From JBDSSS01 sp039928615 (GTDB lineage Bacteria; Actinomycetota; Actinomycetes; Actinomycetales; Dermatophilaceae), in the NCBI GenBank assembly GCA_039928615.1, contig JBDSSS010000043.1:1-27500 (forward strand): a stretch of 27,500 nt of DNA, written 5' to 3'. A program made the position numbers and the translations under genes. This document shows positions 21,807 to 27,500 of this stretch, one piece after another (the first letter of the stretch is position 1; each line of letters begins with the position of its first letter). The notes under the pieces were generated by a model. That model was not told where the DNA came from. It saw nothing but the letters and a program-made list of their open reading frames with translations, and did not search any database.

Positions 21807-22805
21807 GGCAGACCGGGAGGCCGAGACCTCGTGCATCTCCTTGTGGTTCGCTAACGTCGCGTCGCTGGCGGCGGCCCCGCTGCGGTCACCCGCGTCTCCG
21901 CGGGTCGTGAGCACCCCGCGAGTGAGGGCGACGACGAGCAGGCAGGCGCCGAGCATGTGCAGCGCGACGAGCACGATGGGCAGTCCGGTGAAGTACTGGG
22001 CGTAGCCGATGACCCCCTGCAGGAGGGTGACGCCGAGGACGACGTCCCAGGCGCGCTTGGCCTCCCGCGAGCTCGAGGTGAGCCGGACGGCGACGAGGGT
22101 CGCGATGACGAGGCCGCTGAAGAACATGACGAGGTCGGCGTGCATCCACGACACGAAGCGCGGGTCGAAGCCGGTGCGCGCCGGCGTCAGCGCGTCTCCG
22201 GAGTGCGGGCCGGAGCCGGTGACGACGGTGCCGAGCACGATGACGAGAGCGCCGACTGCGGCCGTGCCCTGGGCGAGCCGGCGGGCGAGGGGGTGCACGA
22301 CGAGCTCGCTCGGTCGCACGGGTCCCGGGCGGGCTCCGTGCACGAGAGCGGTGGAGACGGTGACGAGGACCATCGAGACGAGGAAGTGCGCCATCACGAT
22401 CCAGGGGTTGAGCCCGGTCAGCACGGCGATGCCGCCGACGATGCCCTGCGCGATGATCCCGCCGAGCACGCCGAAGGCGAGCAGGTGGAGGCGGCCGCGG
22501 TCGGGGAAGCGGGTGAGCACGACCCAGATCGAGGCGAGGGCGAGGATGCCGACCACGCCGGTCAGCGTGCGGTTCCCGAACTCGATGAGGTCGTGGTACT
22601 GGCTGGCGTCGGTGCGCACGGGGGTGACGGAGCCGGGCACGCACTCGGGCCACGTGGGGCAGCCGAGGCCGCTGCCGGTCAGCCGGACGACGCCGCCGGT
22701 GACGACGATGCCGATCTCTCCGACGAGGTTGGCGATGAGGATGGGGCGGGCCCACGCCGCCGGGGCGCGCGGGATCCAGCCGGGGAGACGAGAGGCGACG
22801 GACAC
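21804..22805 (-). CDS. ctaA: Heme a synthase (COX15/CtaA)
   Basis: Membrane enzyme oxidising heme o to heme a for cytochrome c oxidase; it follows CtaB in the pathway. The 333-residue protein has about eight transmembrane helices. The short CPTWPEC segment gives the CX5C cysteine pair typical of the Gram-positive type. The heme-ligand histidines lie in YHDLIEFGNRTLTG, WIVMAHFLVSM, FVSWMHADLVMF and LVALHMLGACL. The last ~30 residues are hydrophilic. The start GTG 22805 comes 6 nt after a -10 box. It is the last gene of a minus-strand stretch headed by the ABC exporter, but it appears to have its own promoter. Confidence 0.95.
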   Translation of the reverse strand: MSVASRLPGWIPRAPAAWARPILIANLVGEIGIVVTGGVVRLTGSGLGCPTWPECVPGSVTPVRTDASQYHDLIEFGNRTLTGVVGILALASIWVVLTRFPDRGRLHLLAFGVLGGIIAQGIVGGIAVLTGLNPWIVMAHFLVSMVLVTVSTALVHGARPGPVRPSELVVHPLARRLAQGTAAVGALVIVLGTVVTGSGPHSGDALTPARTGFDPRFVSWMHADLVMFFSGLVIATLVAVRLTSSSREAKRAWDVVLGVTLLQGVIGYAQYFTGLPIVLVALHMLGACLLVVALTRGVLTTRGDAGDRSGAAASDATLANHKEMHEVSASRSA

Positions 22806-22811
22806 CCCATC

Positions 22812-22817
22812 AGGGTA
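22812..22817 (-). promoter_or_regulatory. -10 box of leaderless ctaA promoter
   Basis: On the minus strand TACCCT is followed by 6 nt (GATGGG) and GTG. The hexamer is part of one GGCATACC motif (22814-22821 on the plus strand). A perfect palindrome TCACGTGA (22833-22840) lies where the -35 would be. Confidence 0.55.
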
Positions 22818-22906
22818 TGCCGCCGAGCGGGCTCACGTGACCGCGCCCCGACCCGCCCGGCTGGCCCGCAGCCCCTGTCAGCGGGGTCGGCGCGCCGCGG
22901 TGGCTG

Positions 22907-22931
22907 CCGCACGTTTGGTAGCCCGGGCGAC
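22907..22931. repeat. Palindromic repeat unit, copy 1
   Basis: A 25-bp sequence beginning CCGCACGTTTGGTAGCCC, identical to copy 2 located 51 bp downstream. The internal GCCCGGGC is palindromic and flanked by TTTGGT; the right flank here reads ACGAAA, so the outer palindrome has decayed. It is intergenic between ctaA and the DUF2231-like gene. Confidence 0.75.
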
Positions 22932-22957
22932 GAAACTGGCGCCGGTCGGGTCTGGGC

Positions 22958-22986
22958 CCGCACGTTTGGTAGCCCGGGCGACCAAA
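22958..22986. repeat. Palindromic repeat unit, copy 2
   Basis: Same 25-bp sequence as copy 1, with a better palindrome: TTTGGT (22965-22970), then GCCCGGGC, then ACCAAA (22981-22986), only one mismatched pair in 22 bp. It sits 1 nt from the stop codon of the DUF2231-like gene and may also act as its terminator. Confidence 0.75.
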
Positions 22987-22987
22987 A

Positions 22988-23470
22988 TCAGCCGAGGCCG
23001 GTCCAGACGACCTTGGAGCCGGCGTGCCCCGCGAGCGCGACGCTGACGAAGGCGGCGACGGCCGAGAGGGTGACGACGACCCCGAGCAGGATCTCGAGCG
23101 GACGACGCCGGGGGGCGTCGTCGGCCGGGGTCCGCAGGAACCAGCAGGCAGCGAGGGTGACGACCATGAAGACGAGGCAGATGATCTTGGCCCGGTCACC
23201 CCACTCGACGTGCTCGTTGAGCAGCTCGACGTTGGTGCTCGAGGCCCGGGCGGTGAGGACCCGGCGCTGGAGTGCCTGGCCGCTCTCTGCCGCGACGAAT
23301 GCCGAGACGCCGGAGATGACGGCGCTGGCCGCCGTCGGCCACAGCAGCCGCCGGCGCCAGGCCGGCCGGCCGACGAAGGCGATCGCGACCAGGGCCGAGA
23401 GAGGCACGAGGACGACCACGGCGTGGATGACGAGGGCGTGCATGGGCAGCCCGAGGATGTAGTCGAACAC
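22988..23470 (-). CDS. DUF2231-like four-helix membrane protein
   Basis: A 160-residue integral membrane protein with four hydrophobic helices (roughly residues 12-33, 42-64, 93-112 and 125-148). The start ILGLPMHALVIHAVVVLVPLSAL matches the LPxHxLxVHxPVVLxPLA pattern of DUF2231 proteins, whose conserved histidines suggest heme or metal binding; that function is inference. A hydrophilic loop with AESGQALQRR lies between helices 2 and 3. GTG 23470 has a full GGAGG ribosome site only a few bases upstream, but that site sits in a hairpin. It follows the ABC permease by 38 nt and is probably co-transcribed with it. Confidence 0.75.
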   Translation of the reverse strand: MFDYILGLPMHALVIHAVVVLVPLSALVAIAFVGRPAWRRRLLWPTAASAVISGVSAFVAAESGQALQRRVLTARASSTNVELLNEHVEWGDRAKIICLVFMVVTLAACWFLRTPADDAPRRRPLEILLGVVVTLSAVAAFVSVALAGHAGSKVVWTGLG

Positions 23471-23472
23471 GA

Positions 23473-23496
23473 GACCTCCAGTGGTCGTAGGAGGTC
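23473..23496 (-). promoter_or_regulatory. Hairpin burying the ribosome-binding site of the DUF2231-like gene
   Basis: In the minus-strand RNA, GACCUCC (23496-23490) pairs perfectly with GGAGGUC (23479-23473). The second arm is the Shine-Dalgarno sequence of the gene starting at 23470. The upstream permease stop is 13 nt before the hairpin, so a terminating ribosome could open it. Confidence 0.5.
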
Positions 23497-23508
23497 AGTG
23501 TGTCTGTT

Positions 23509-24258
23509 TTAGTCCTCGAATCGGAAGAAGCGCGCCGCCAGGGCAAACGCGACGGCAGCGGCGGTGAGCAGGACGCCGAGGGCCGGGAGGTCGAGCGACC
23601 CCTGGACGAGGGCGGCCCGCAGTCCGTCGGCGAGACCGGCCGAGGGCAGCAGCGCCGCCACCCCCGACACCGAGTCGGGCAGCTGGGTGCGCGGGACGAC
23701 GACACCTCCGCCGACGAGGAGCAGCACCCAGACGAGGTTGGCGACCGCGAGCACCGCCTCGGCGCGGAGGGTTCCGGCGAGGAGCATCGCGAGCGAGACG
23801 AAGGCGAGGGTGCCGAGCAGGACGAAGAGGACGGCATACGCCAGGCCGGAGAGGTCGGGGCGCCAGCCGAGCGCGAGACCCACGCCCCCGACGACGACGA
23901 CCTGCACGGCCTCGACGGCGAGGGTCGCGAGCACCTTGGCCGTGATCAGGCCGCGGCGCCCGAGGGGAGTGACCCCGAGGTAGCGCAGCACGGCATACCG
24001 CCGGTCGAAACCGGTCGCGATCGCCTGGGACACGAAAGCGGAGGAGATGACGCAGAGGGCCAGCACGCCCGGCACGGCAACGTCGATCCGGCGGCCCGGC
24101 CCGAGCGAGGGGAGGCTCGTCGCGTGCACGCCGACGAGGACGAGGACCGGCAGGACGACCGCCACGAGCAGCTGCTCGCCGTTGCGCAGCAGGGTCCCGA
24201 CCTCGAAGCGGGCCTGGGCGAGGACCCGGTCACGCGCCGGGGCGGCCGCGGTACTCAC
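23509..24258 (-). CDS. ABC-2 type exporter, permease subunit
   Basis: A 249-residue membrane subunit with six hydrophobic helices: LLVAVVLPVLVLVGV, PGVLALCVISSAFVSQAI, LATLAVEAVQVVVVGGVGLAL, YAVLFVLLGTLAFVSLAMLL, VLAVANLVWVLLLVGGGVVV and a last one near the C-terminus. The RRYAVLRYLGVTPLGRRGLI segment between helices 2 and 3 is the usual coupling region of this class. GTG 24258 overlaps the ATPase stop (GTGA). Exporters of this type often sit beside ctaA in actinobacteria, but the substrate is not known. The stop is TAA, the only one I noted among the genes here. Confidence 0.9.
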   Translation of the reverse strand: MSTAAAPARDRVLAQARFEVGTLLRNGEQLLVAVVLPVLVLVGVHATSLPSLGPGRRIDVAVPGVLALCVISSAFVSQAIATGFDRRYAVLRYLGVTPLGRRGLITAKVLATLAVEAVQVVVVGGVGLALGWRPDLSGLAYAVLFVLLGTLAFVSLAMLLAGTLRAEAVLAVANLVWVLLLVGGGVVVPRTQLPDSVSGVAALLPSAGLADGLRAALVQGSLDLPALGVLLTAAAVAFALAARFFRFED

Positions 24259-24965
24259 GACCGGCCCTTGCGGGTGAGGCCGAAGTAGACGTCCTCGAGC
24301 GAGCGTCCGGCGACGACCTCGGCGACCGGGCCGTCGGCGACCGTGCGCCCGCCGCTCATGATGACGAGGTGGTCGGCGAGGCGCTCGGCCTCCTCGAACG
24401 AGTGCGTCGTGACGACGACCGTCGTGCCCTCGTCGCGCAGGTCACGCACGAGGTCCCACACGTCGAGGCGTCCGTGCGGGTCGAGGCCGGCGGCGGGCTC
24501 GTCGAGGAAGAGGACCTCGGGACGCCCGAGCAGGGCGGCTGCGAGCGCGAGGCGCTGCTTCTGGCCGCCGGACAGGCGACGCACGGTGGTGTCGGCGAAG
24601 TCCATCACGCCGAGCCGGCCCGCGACCTCGTCGACGTCGGCGGGCTCGGCGTAGAACCGGGCGAGGTGACGCAGCAGGCGCAGCGGCTTGGTGCCGCCGG
24701 GCAACCCGCCAGATTGCAGCATGACGCCGACGCGGGCCCGGTGGTCGGCCCCGGCGCCGGCCGGGTCGACGCCCAGGACGCGCACCGATCCCGAGTCGGG
24801 GCGACCCAGCCCGACGGCGCACTCGATGGCCGTCGTCTTGCCCGCGCCGTTGGGCCCGAGGACCGCGGTGACCGCTCCGGAAGGGGCCGACCAGGTCAGT
24901 CCGTCGAGCGCCGCGGTGGCCCCGAACGACCTCCGCAGGTCGGTGAGTGCAACGGCCGGTCCCAT
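24255..24965 (-). CDS. ABC transporter ATP-binding subunit
   Basis: A 236-residue ATPase with Walker A GPNGAGKTT (residues 37-45), Q loop near VGVMLQSGG, signature LSGGQKQR, Walker B VLFLDEPAAGLDP and switch His in TTHSFEEAE. It pairs with the ABC-2 permease that follows (4-nt overlap). The start is ATG 24965 (MGPAVALTDLRRSFG), the normal distance before Walker A; the frame is open 35 codons further upstream but that part lies across the promoter. Only 8 nt separate the -10 from the ATG, so the leader is absent or very short. Confidence 0.93.
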   Translation of the reverse strand: MGPAVALTDLRRSFGATAALDGLTWSAPSGAVTAVLGPNGAGKTTAIECAVGLGRPDSGSVRVLGVDPAGAGADHRARVGVMLQSGGLPGGTKPLRLLRHLARFYAEPADVDEVAGRLGVMDFADTTVRRLSGGQKQRLALAAALLGRPEVLFLDEPAAGLDPHGRLDVWDLVRDLRDEGTTVVVTTHSFEEAERLADHLVIMSGGRTVADGPVAEVVAGRSLEDVYFGLTRKGRS

Positions 24966-24973
24966 GGCGCAGG

Positions 24974-24983
24974 AGTCTAGGCT
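24974..24983. promoter_or_regulatory. Bidirectional -10 shared by the ABC operon and pssA
   Basis: The 10 bases AGTCTAGGCT contain TAGACT on the minus strand (24979-24974, toward the ABC ATPase) and TAGGCT on the plus strand (24978-24983, toward pssA). The two -10 hexamers share the central TA. Only one polymerase could occupy the site at a time, so the two transcripts may compete. Confidence 0.5.
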
Positions 24984-25063
24984 CGGTCCCGGACGCCGCC
25001 GCCCGCGGGGCCGTCCAGCGGCACCCGACCAGGGGTGTCGCCCCGACGAGCCGAGGCCGCACC

Positions 25064-25141
25064 GTGACAATCGACCCGACCGCCCGACCGTTCACCGCCC
25101 TCCCGGCGACGCCGACCGTGGGTCTGGGACCGGCCGCATGA
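25064..25141 (+). CDS. Possible 25-codon leader ORF of pssA
   Basis: A GTG at 25064 opens a 25-residue frame (VTIDPTARPFTALPATPTVG and five more residues). Its TGA overlaps the pssA ATG (ATGA at 25138-25141). pssA itself lacks a good ribosome site, so coupling to this frame would explain its initiation. There is no ribosome site or -10 directly before the GTG. Tentative. Confidence 0.25.
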   Translation: MTIDPTARPFTALPATPTVGLGPAA

Positions 25142-26049
25142 GCGGCCACCCCACCGAGCCGCGGCGTCGCGGGGGTCGGGTCGGCCGCGGCTTCAGCCTC
25201 GTGTCGGCCACCGGCGCCCGGGTCATCCCGCTTGAACGGCTCAACCCCCGGGTTCGCGCCCGGGCCACGCTGCCGAGCCTCTTCACCCTGGGCAACATGA
25301 TCAGCGGCTTCTCCTCCGTGCTGCTGTCGTTTCAGGGCCACTTCCGGGCGGCCGCGCTGCTCATCGCGCTGTCGATCATCCTCGACATCGCCGACGGTGC
25401 CGTGGCGCGGGCGGTCGGTGCGATCACCCCCTTCGGCCTGCAGTTCGACTCGCTCGCCGACCTCATCTCCTTCGGGATCGCGCCCGCCGTGCTCGTCTAC
25501 ACCTGGGCGCTGCCGGCCCACCCCGTCTGGGCCTGGGCGGGAGCGATGTTCTGGCTGGCCTGTGCGGCATACCGGCTCGCGCGCTTCAACGTGACGATCG
25601 ACCCGATGGCCGACAAGCGCTACTTCATCGGGCTGGCGAGCCCGGCCGCGGCCGGTGTCGTCATCACGACGGTCTTCGCCATCAACGAGCCGCTCTACGA
25701 CTGGGACCCGCTGCTGCCGATCGTGGCGGGGGTGCTGCCGGCCGTGCTGATGGCGACCTCGTTCCGGTTCCGTTCCTTCCGAGCGCTGCTGTCCACGAGG
25801 CACCTGCGGATCAGCATCCCGATCGGTGTCCTCGTGCTCATCGGTCTCGTGATCGCCCCGGGGGCCACCGGCATCGTCATCGCCTACGGCTACGTGCTCA
25901 CCTGCCCGCTCGGCTGGGCCACTGCCTCACTGCGGCGGCGCTGGTTCGGGCCGGACGCCGTCGCGCCGCCCCGCACCCGGCAGCCGTCGGTGATCATGCC
26001 CGACGAGGTCGGCGGGGGCCCCGACGTCCTGGCCGACGACGACGCCTGA
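25138..26049 (+). CDS. pssA: CDP-diacylglycerol--serine O-phosphatidyltransferase
   Basis: Membrane enzyme of phospholipid synthesis making phosphatidylserine from CDP-diacylglycerol and serine. The 303-residue protein has the full CDP-alcohol phosphotransferase signature: Asp86-Gly87-x2-Ala90-Arg91-x8-Gly100-x3-Asp104-x3-Asp108. LPSLFTLGNMISGFSSVLLSF before it is typical of PssA, which separates it from phosphatidylinositol- or glycerol-type relatives, though substrate assignment from sequence is not absolute. About eight hydrophobic helices follow. The N-terminal ~40 residues and the C-terminal ~35 are hydrophilic. The start ATG 25138 is set by the first family residues. The usual partner psd (phosphatidylserine decarboxylase) is not next to it. 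Confidence 0.88.
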   Translation: MSGHPTEPRRRGGRVGRGFSLVSATGARVIPLERLNPRVRARATLPSLFTLGNMISGFSSVLLSFQGHFRAAALLIALSIILDIADGAVARAVGAITPFGLQFDSLADLISFGIAPAVLVYTWALPAHPVWAWAGAMFWLACAAYRLARFNVTIDPMADKRYFIGLASPAAAGVVITTVFAINEPLYDWDPLLPIVAGVLPAVLMATSFRFRSFRALLSTRHLRISIPIGVLVLIGLVIAPGATGIVIAYGYVLTCPLGWATASLRRRWFGPDAVAPPRTRQPSVIMPDEVGGGPDVLADDDA

Positions 26050-26054
26050 GGACA

Positions 26055-26092
26055 CCTGTCGAGGGTTTCGGCCGGCGCCCTGTCAAGGGTTA
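26055..26092. repeat. Direct repeat upstream of sufR
   Basis: CCTGTCGAGGGTT (26055-26067) and CCTGTCAAGGGTT (26079-26091) are 13-bp copies with one difference, 24 bp apart. They lie between the pssA stop and the sufR promoter and could be operator half-sites. The second copy read on the minus strand contains TTGACA. Confidence 0.45.
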
Positions 26093-26136
26093 GGAGCGCC
26101 TTACTGGAGTCCGCTCGTCAATTAGGACATGATGAT
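26090..26136 (+). promoter_or_regulatory. sufR promoter region
   Basis: TTAGG-AGCG-CCTTA (26090-26103) is an imperfect dyad. TTAGGAC (26122-26128) is the nearest -10-like sequence, 8 nt before the sufR GTG, again suggesting a short or absent leader. ACAT-GATG-ATGT (26127-26138) is a short perfect inverted repeat over the start. SufR proteins repress their own operon, so one of these may be the operator; none matches a consensus I can state with confidence. Confidence 0.35.
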
Positions 26137-26943
26137 GTGGTGTTTTTCAGTGAGCGCCCGGTGCGCGAGGCAGGGGAGGGCGACGGTGTCGCCCACCTCG
26201 AGTCCCGCACGCGCTCACGAGTGCTCCAGTACGTCTCGGCCGACGGCCCGATCACGGCCGCCGAGCTCGGTCGCCACCTCGACCTGACGCCCGCCGCGGT
26301 GCGCCGCCACCTCGACGTCCTCGTCGAGCAGGGCGCCGTCACCCCGCACGAGGCCACCGCCGGCCGCCGGGGACGCGGGCGCCCCGCCCGGGCCTACGTC
26401 GTGTCCGATGCCGGTCACGCCGCCCTCGAGGCCGACTACGACTCGCTCGCGGTCGAGGTGCTGCGCTACCTCGCCGAGCACGCCGGCCCCGCCGCCGTCG
26501 ACGACTTTGCCCGGGGCCGCGTCGCCGAGCTCGAGGAGCGGTATGCCGCTCGGCTCGACGCCGCCGGAACCGACCCCGCCGCGCGGGCCGACGCCCTTGT
26601 CGACGCGCTCACCGAGGACGGCTTCGCCGCCACCGCTCGACCCGTCGGCGCGGGCTCGCTCACCGGCGTCCAGCTGTGCCAGGGCCACTGCCCGGTCCAG
26701 CACGTCGCGAGCGAGTTCCCGACCTTCTGCGAGGCCGAGACCGACGCCTTCTCCCGTCTGCTCGGTGTCCACGTCCAGCGTCTCGCGACGCTGGCCGGTG
26801 GCCACCACGTCTGCACCACGTTCATCCCGACCGGTGGAATCGCCGGCCGGAAGCGGAAGACCACGACGACCACCGTTGTTGACGCGCTTGACACGTCAGC
26901 AGCCCAGCCGATCGTCCCCACCAAGGAAGGTTCACCTTCATGA
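26137..26943 (+). CDS. sufR: SufR, iron-sulfur cluster-sensing repressor of the suf operon
   Basis: A 268-residue winged-helix regulator. Residues ~20-85 form the DNA-binding domain (ITAAELGRHLDLTPAAVRRH, then the basic RRGRGRPARAY wing). The C-terminal half holds Cys181, Cys185, Cys198 and Cys226. The spacing Cys-x12-Cys-x27-Cys from Cys185 is, as I recall, that of mycobacterial SufR, where these residues hold a [4Fe-4S] cluster. The cluster-loaded form represses the suf operon and the apo form releases it. The last ~35 residues are a basic Thr-rich tail. GTG 26137 lacks a ribosome site. The stop overlaps sufB (ATGA), so it is the first gene of the suf operon. The other possible call, a generic ArsR/DeoR regulator, is less likely given the cysteines and sufB. 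Confidence 0.93.
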   Translation: MVFFSERPVREAGEGDGVAHLESRTRSRVLQYVSADGPITAAELGRHLDLTPAAVRRHLDVLVEQGAVTPHEATAGRRGRGRPARAYVVSDAGHAALEADYDSLAVEVLRYLAEHAGPAAVDDFARGRVAELEERYAARLDAAGTDPAARADALVDALTEDGFAATARPVGAGSLTGVQLCQGHCPVQHVASEFPTFCEAETDAFSRLLGVHVQRLATLAGGHHVCTTFIPTGGIAGRKRKTTTTTVVDALDTSAAQPIVPTKEGSPS

Positions 26944-27500
26944 GCACCAACATCGAAGAGCGCAACCCGGGTCTCAAGGACATCGGGACCTACGAGTACG
27001 GGTGGGCCGACAGCGACGTCGCCGGTGCCACCGCGCGCCGTGGGCTCAGCGAGGACGTCGTCCGCGACATCTCCGCTCGCAAGAACGAGCCGGAGTGGAT
27101 GCTCAAGCTCCGTCTCAAGAGCCTGTCTCTGTTCGGCAAGAAGCCGATGCCCGCGTGGGGCTCGGACCTCACCGGCATCGACTTCCAGAACATCAAGTAC
27201 TTCGTGAAGTCCACCGAGAAGCAGGCCACCACGTGGGACGACCTGCCCGAGGACATCAAGAACACCTACGACCGCCTGGGCATCCCCGAGGCCGAGAAGC
27301 AGCGCCTCGTCTCCGGCGTCGCGGCACAGTACGAGTCCGAGGTCGTCTACCACCAGATCCGTGAGGACCTCGAGCAGCAGGGCGTCATCTTCCTCGACAC
27401 CGACACGGCGCTGAAGGAGCACGAGGACCTGTTCCGCGAGCACTTCGCCACGGTGATCCCGGCCGGTGACAACAAGTTCGCGGCGCTCAACACCGCTGTC
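26940..27500 (+). CDS. sufB: SufB, Fe-S cluster assembly scaffold, 5' part
   Basis: The first 187 codons of SufB, open to the last base of the window. SufB with SufC and SufD builds iron-sulfur clusters in the cytoplasm. The N-terminal sequence (NPGLKDIGTYEYGWADSD, then LSEDVVRDISARKNEPEWML and KSLSLFGKKPMPAWGSDL) and the block YESEVVYHQIREDLEQQGVI are diagnostic. ATG 26940 overlaps the sufR stop, with AAGGAAGG at 26923-26930 as ribosome site. The catalytic C-terminal half lies beyond the window. Confidence 0.97.
   Translation, partial: MSTNIEERNPGLKDIGTYEYGWADSDVAGATARRGLSEDVVRDISARKNEPEWMLKLRLKSLSLFGKKPMPAWGSDLTGIDFQNIKYFVKSTEKQATTWDDLPEDIKNTYDRLGIPEAEKQRLVSGVAAQYESEVVYHQIREDLEQQGVIFLDTDTALKEHEDLFREHFATVIPAGDNKFAALNTAV

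Noticed and set aside
17544..22840. CACGTG palindromes at the tkt/ctaB (17544) and ctaA (22833) promoters as a shared heme-regulon operator
   Set aside because: The flanks differ (CCCACGTGGG versus TCACGTGA), and CACGTG also occurs within genes here, so two hits are weak evidence.
21957..23462. A 501-codon plus-strand frame opposite ctaA and the DUF2231-like gene
   Set aside because: Antisense shadow; part of it merely translates the palindromic repeats.
26889..26920. TTGACA inside sufR as a promoter for sufB
   Set aside because: No TANNNT sequence follows at a normal spacing, and sufB is already coupled to sufR by an ATGA overlap.

Overview
The window reads as a chromosomal core-gene region of a high-GC actinobacterium. 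Base composition is clearly above 70% G+C by eye, GTG starts are common, and the actinobacterial marker genes whiA, rbpA, opcA and sufR are all present. The tkt-tal-zwf-opcA-pgl operon and the ctaB/ctaA/ABC/suf neighbourhood fit the Micrococcales, most plausibly Intrasporangiaceae-like; that placement is inference. I saw no rRNA, tRNA, CRISPR array, prophage, insertion sequence or defence island.

Layout. Positions 1-991 (+) hold the 3' end of uvrA with a long Lys/Ala/Thr-rich tail, overlapped by a Rieske lipoprotein gene. Positions 1103-6165 (+) hold uvrC, rapZ, yvcK/cofD and whiA. Positions 6344-10321 (+) hold the lower glycolytic genes gap, pgk and tpiA, then secG and rbpA, ending at a 22-bp perfect hairpin. 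Positions 10431-17487 (-) are a tightly packed pentose-phosphate operon read as tkt, tal, zwf, opcA, pgl. Divergent from it is ctaB (heme o synthase, +). Positions 18720-24965 (-) hold a GNAT-Nudix fusion, an OmpR-type two-component pair, ctaA (heme a synthase), a DUF2231-like membrane protein and an ABC-2 exporter pair. Divergent from the exporter is pssA (+), then sufR and the start of sufB (+), cut by the window end.

How the genes work together. Excision repair (uvrA, uvrC), central carbon metabolism (gap-pgk-tpiA; oxidative and non-oxidative pentose phosphate pathway), heme a maturation for cytochrome oxidase (ctaB, ctaA), and iron-sulfur assembly (sufR, sufB) are each grouped as expected. 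Many junctions use 4-nt ATGA or GTGA stop/start overlaps, which suggests translational coupling.

No gene set here looks like a new defence or biosynthetic system. The most interesting signals are at DNA level. (1) A 7-mer, GGCATAC/GTATGCC, occurs 16 times by my count and accounts for every Tyr TAT codon and every Ile ATA codon I could find, in several reading frames and between genes. (2) A roughly 72-bp inverted-repeat element is present twice plus a fragment at 19853-20060, and its tail supplies the histidine kinase stop codon. (3) A pair of TTTGGT...ACCAAA-type palindromes lies at 22907-22986. (4) Four genes share a -10 box, exactly 6 nt, then GTG, a leaderless arrangement. (5) There is a bidirectional CTAG-centred -10, a Shine-Dalgarno-sequestering hairpin, and a 17-codon mini-ORF that exactly bridges tal and zwf.
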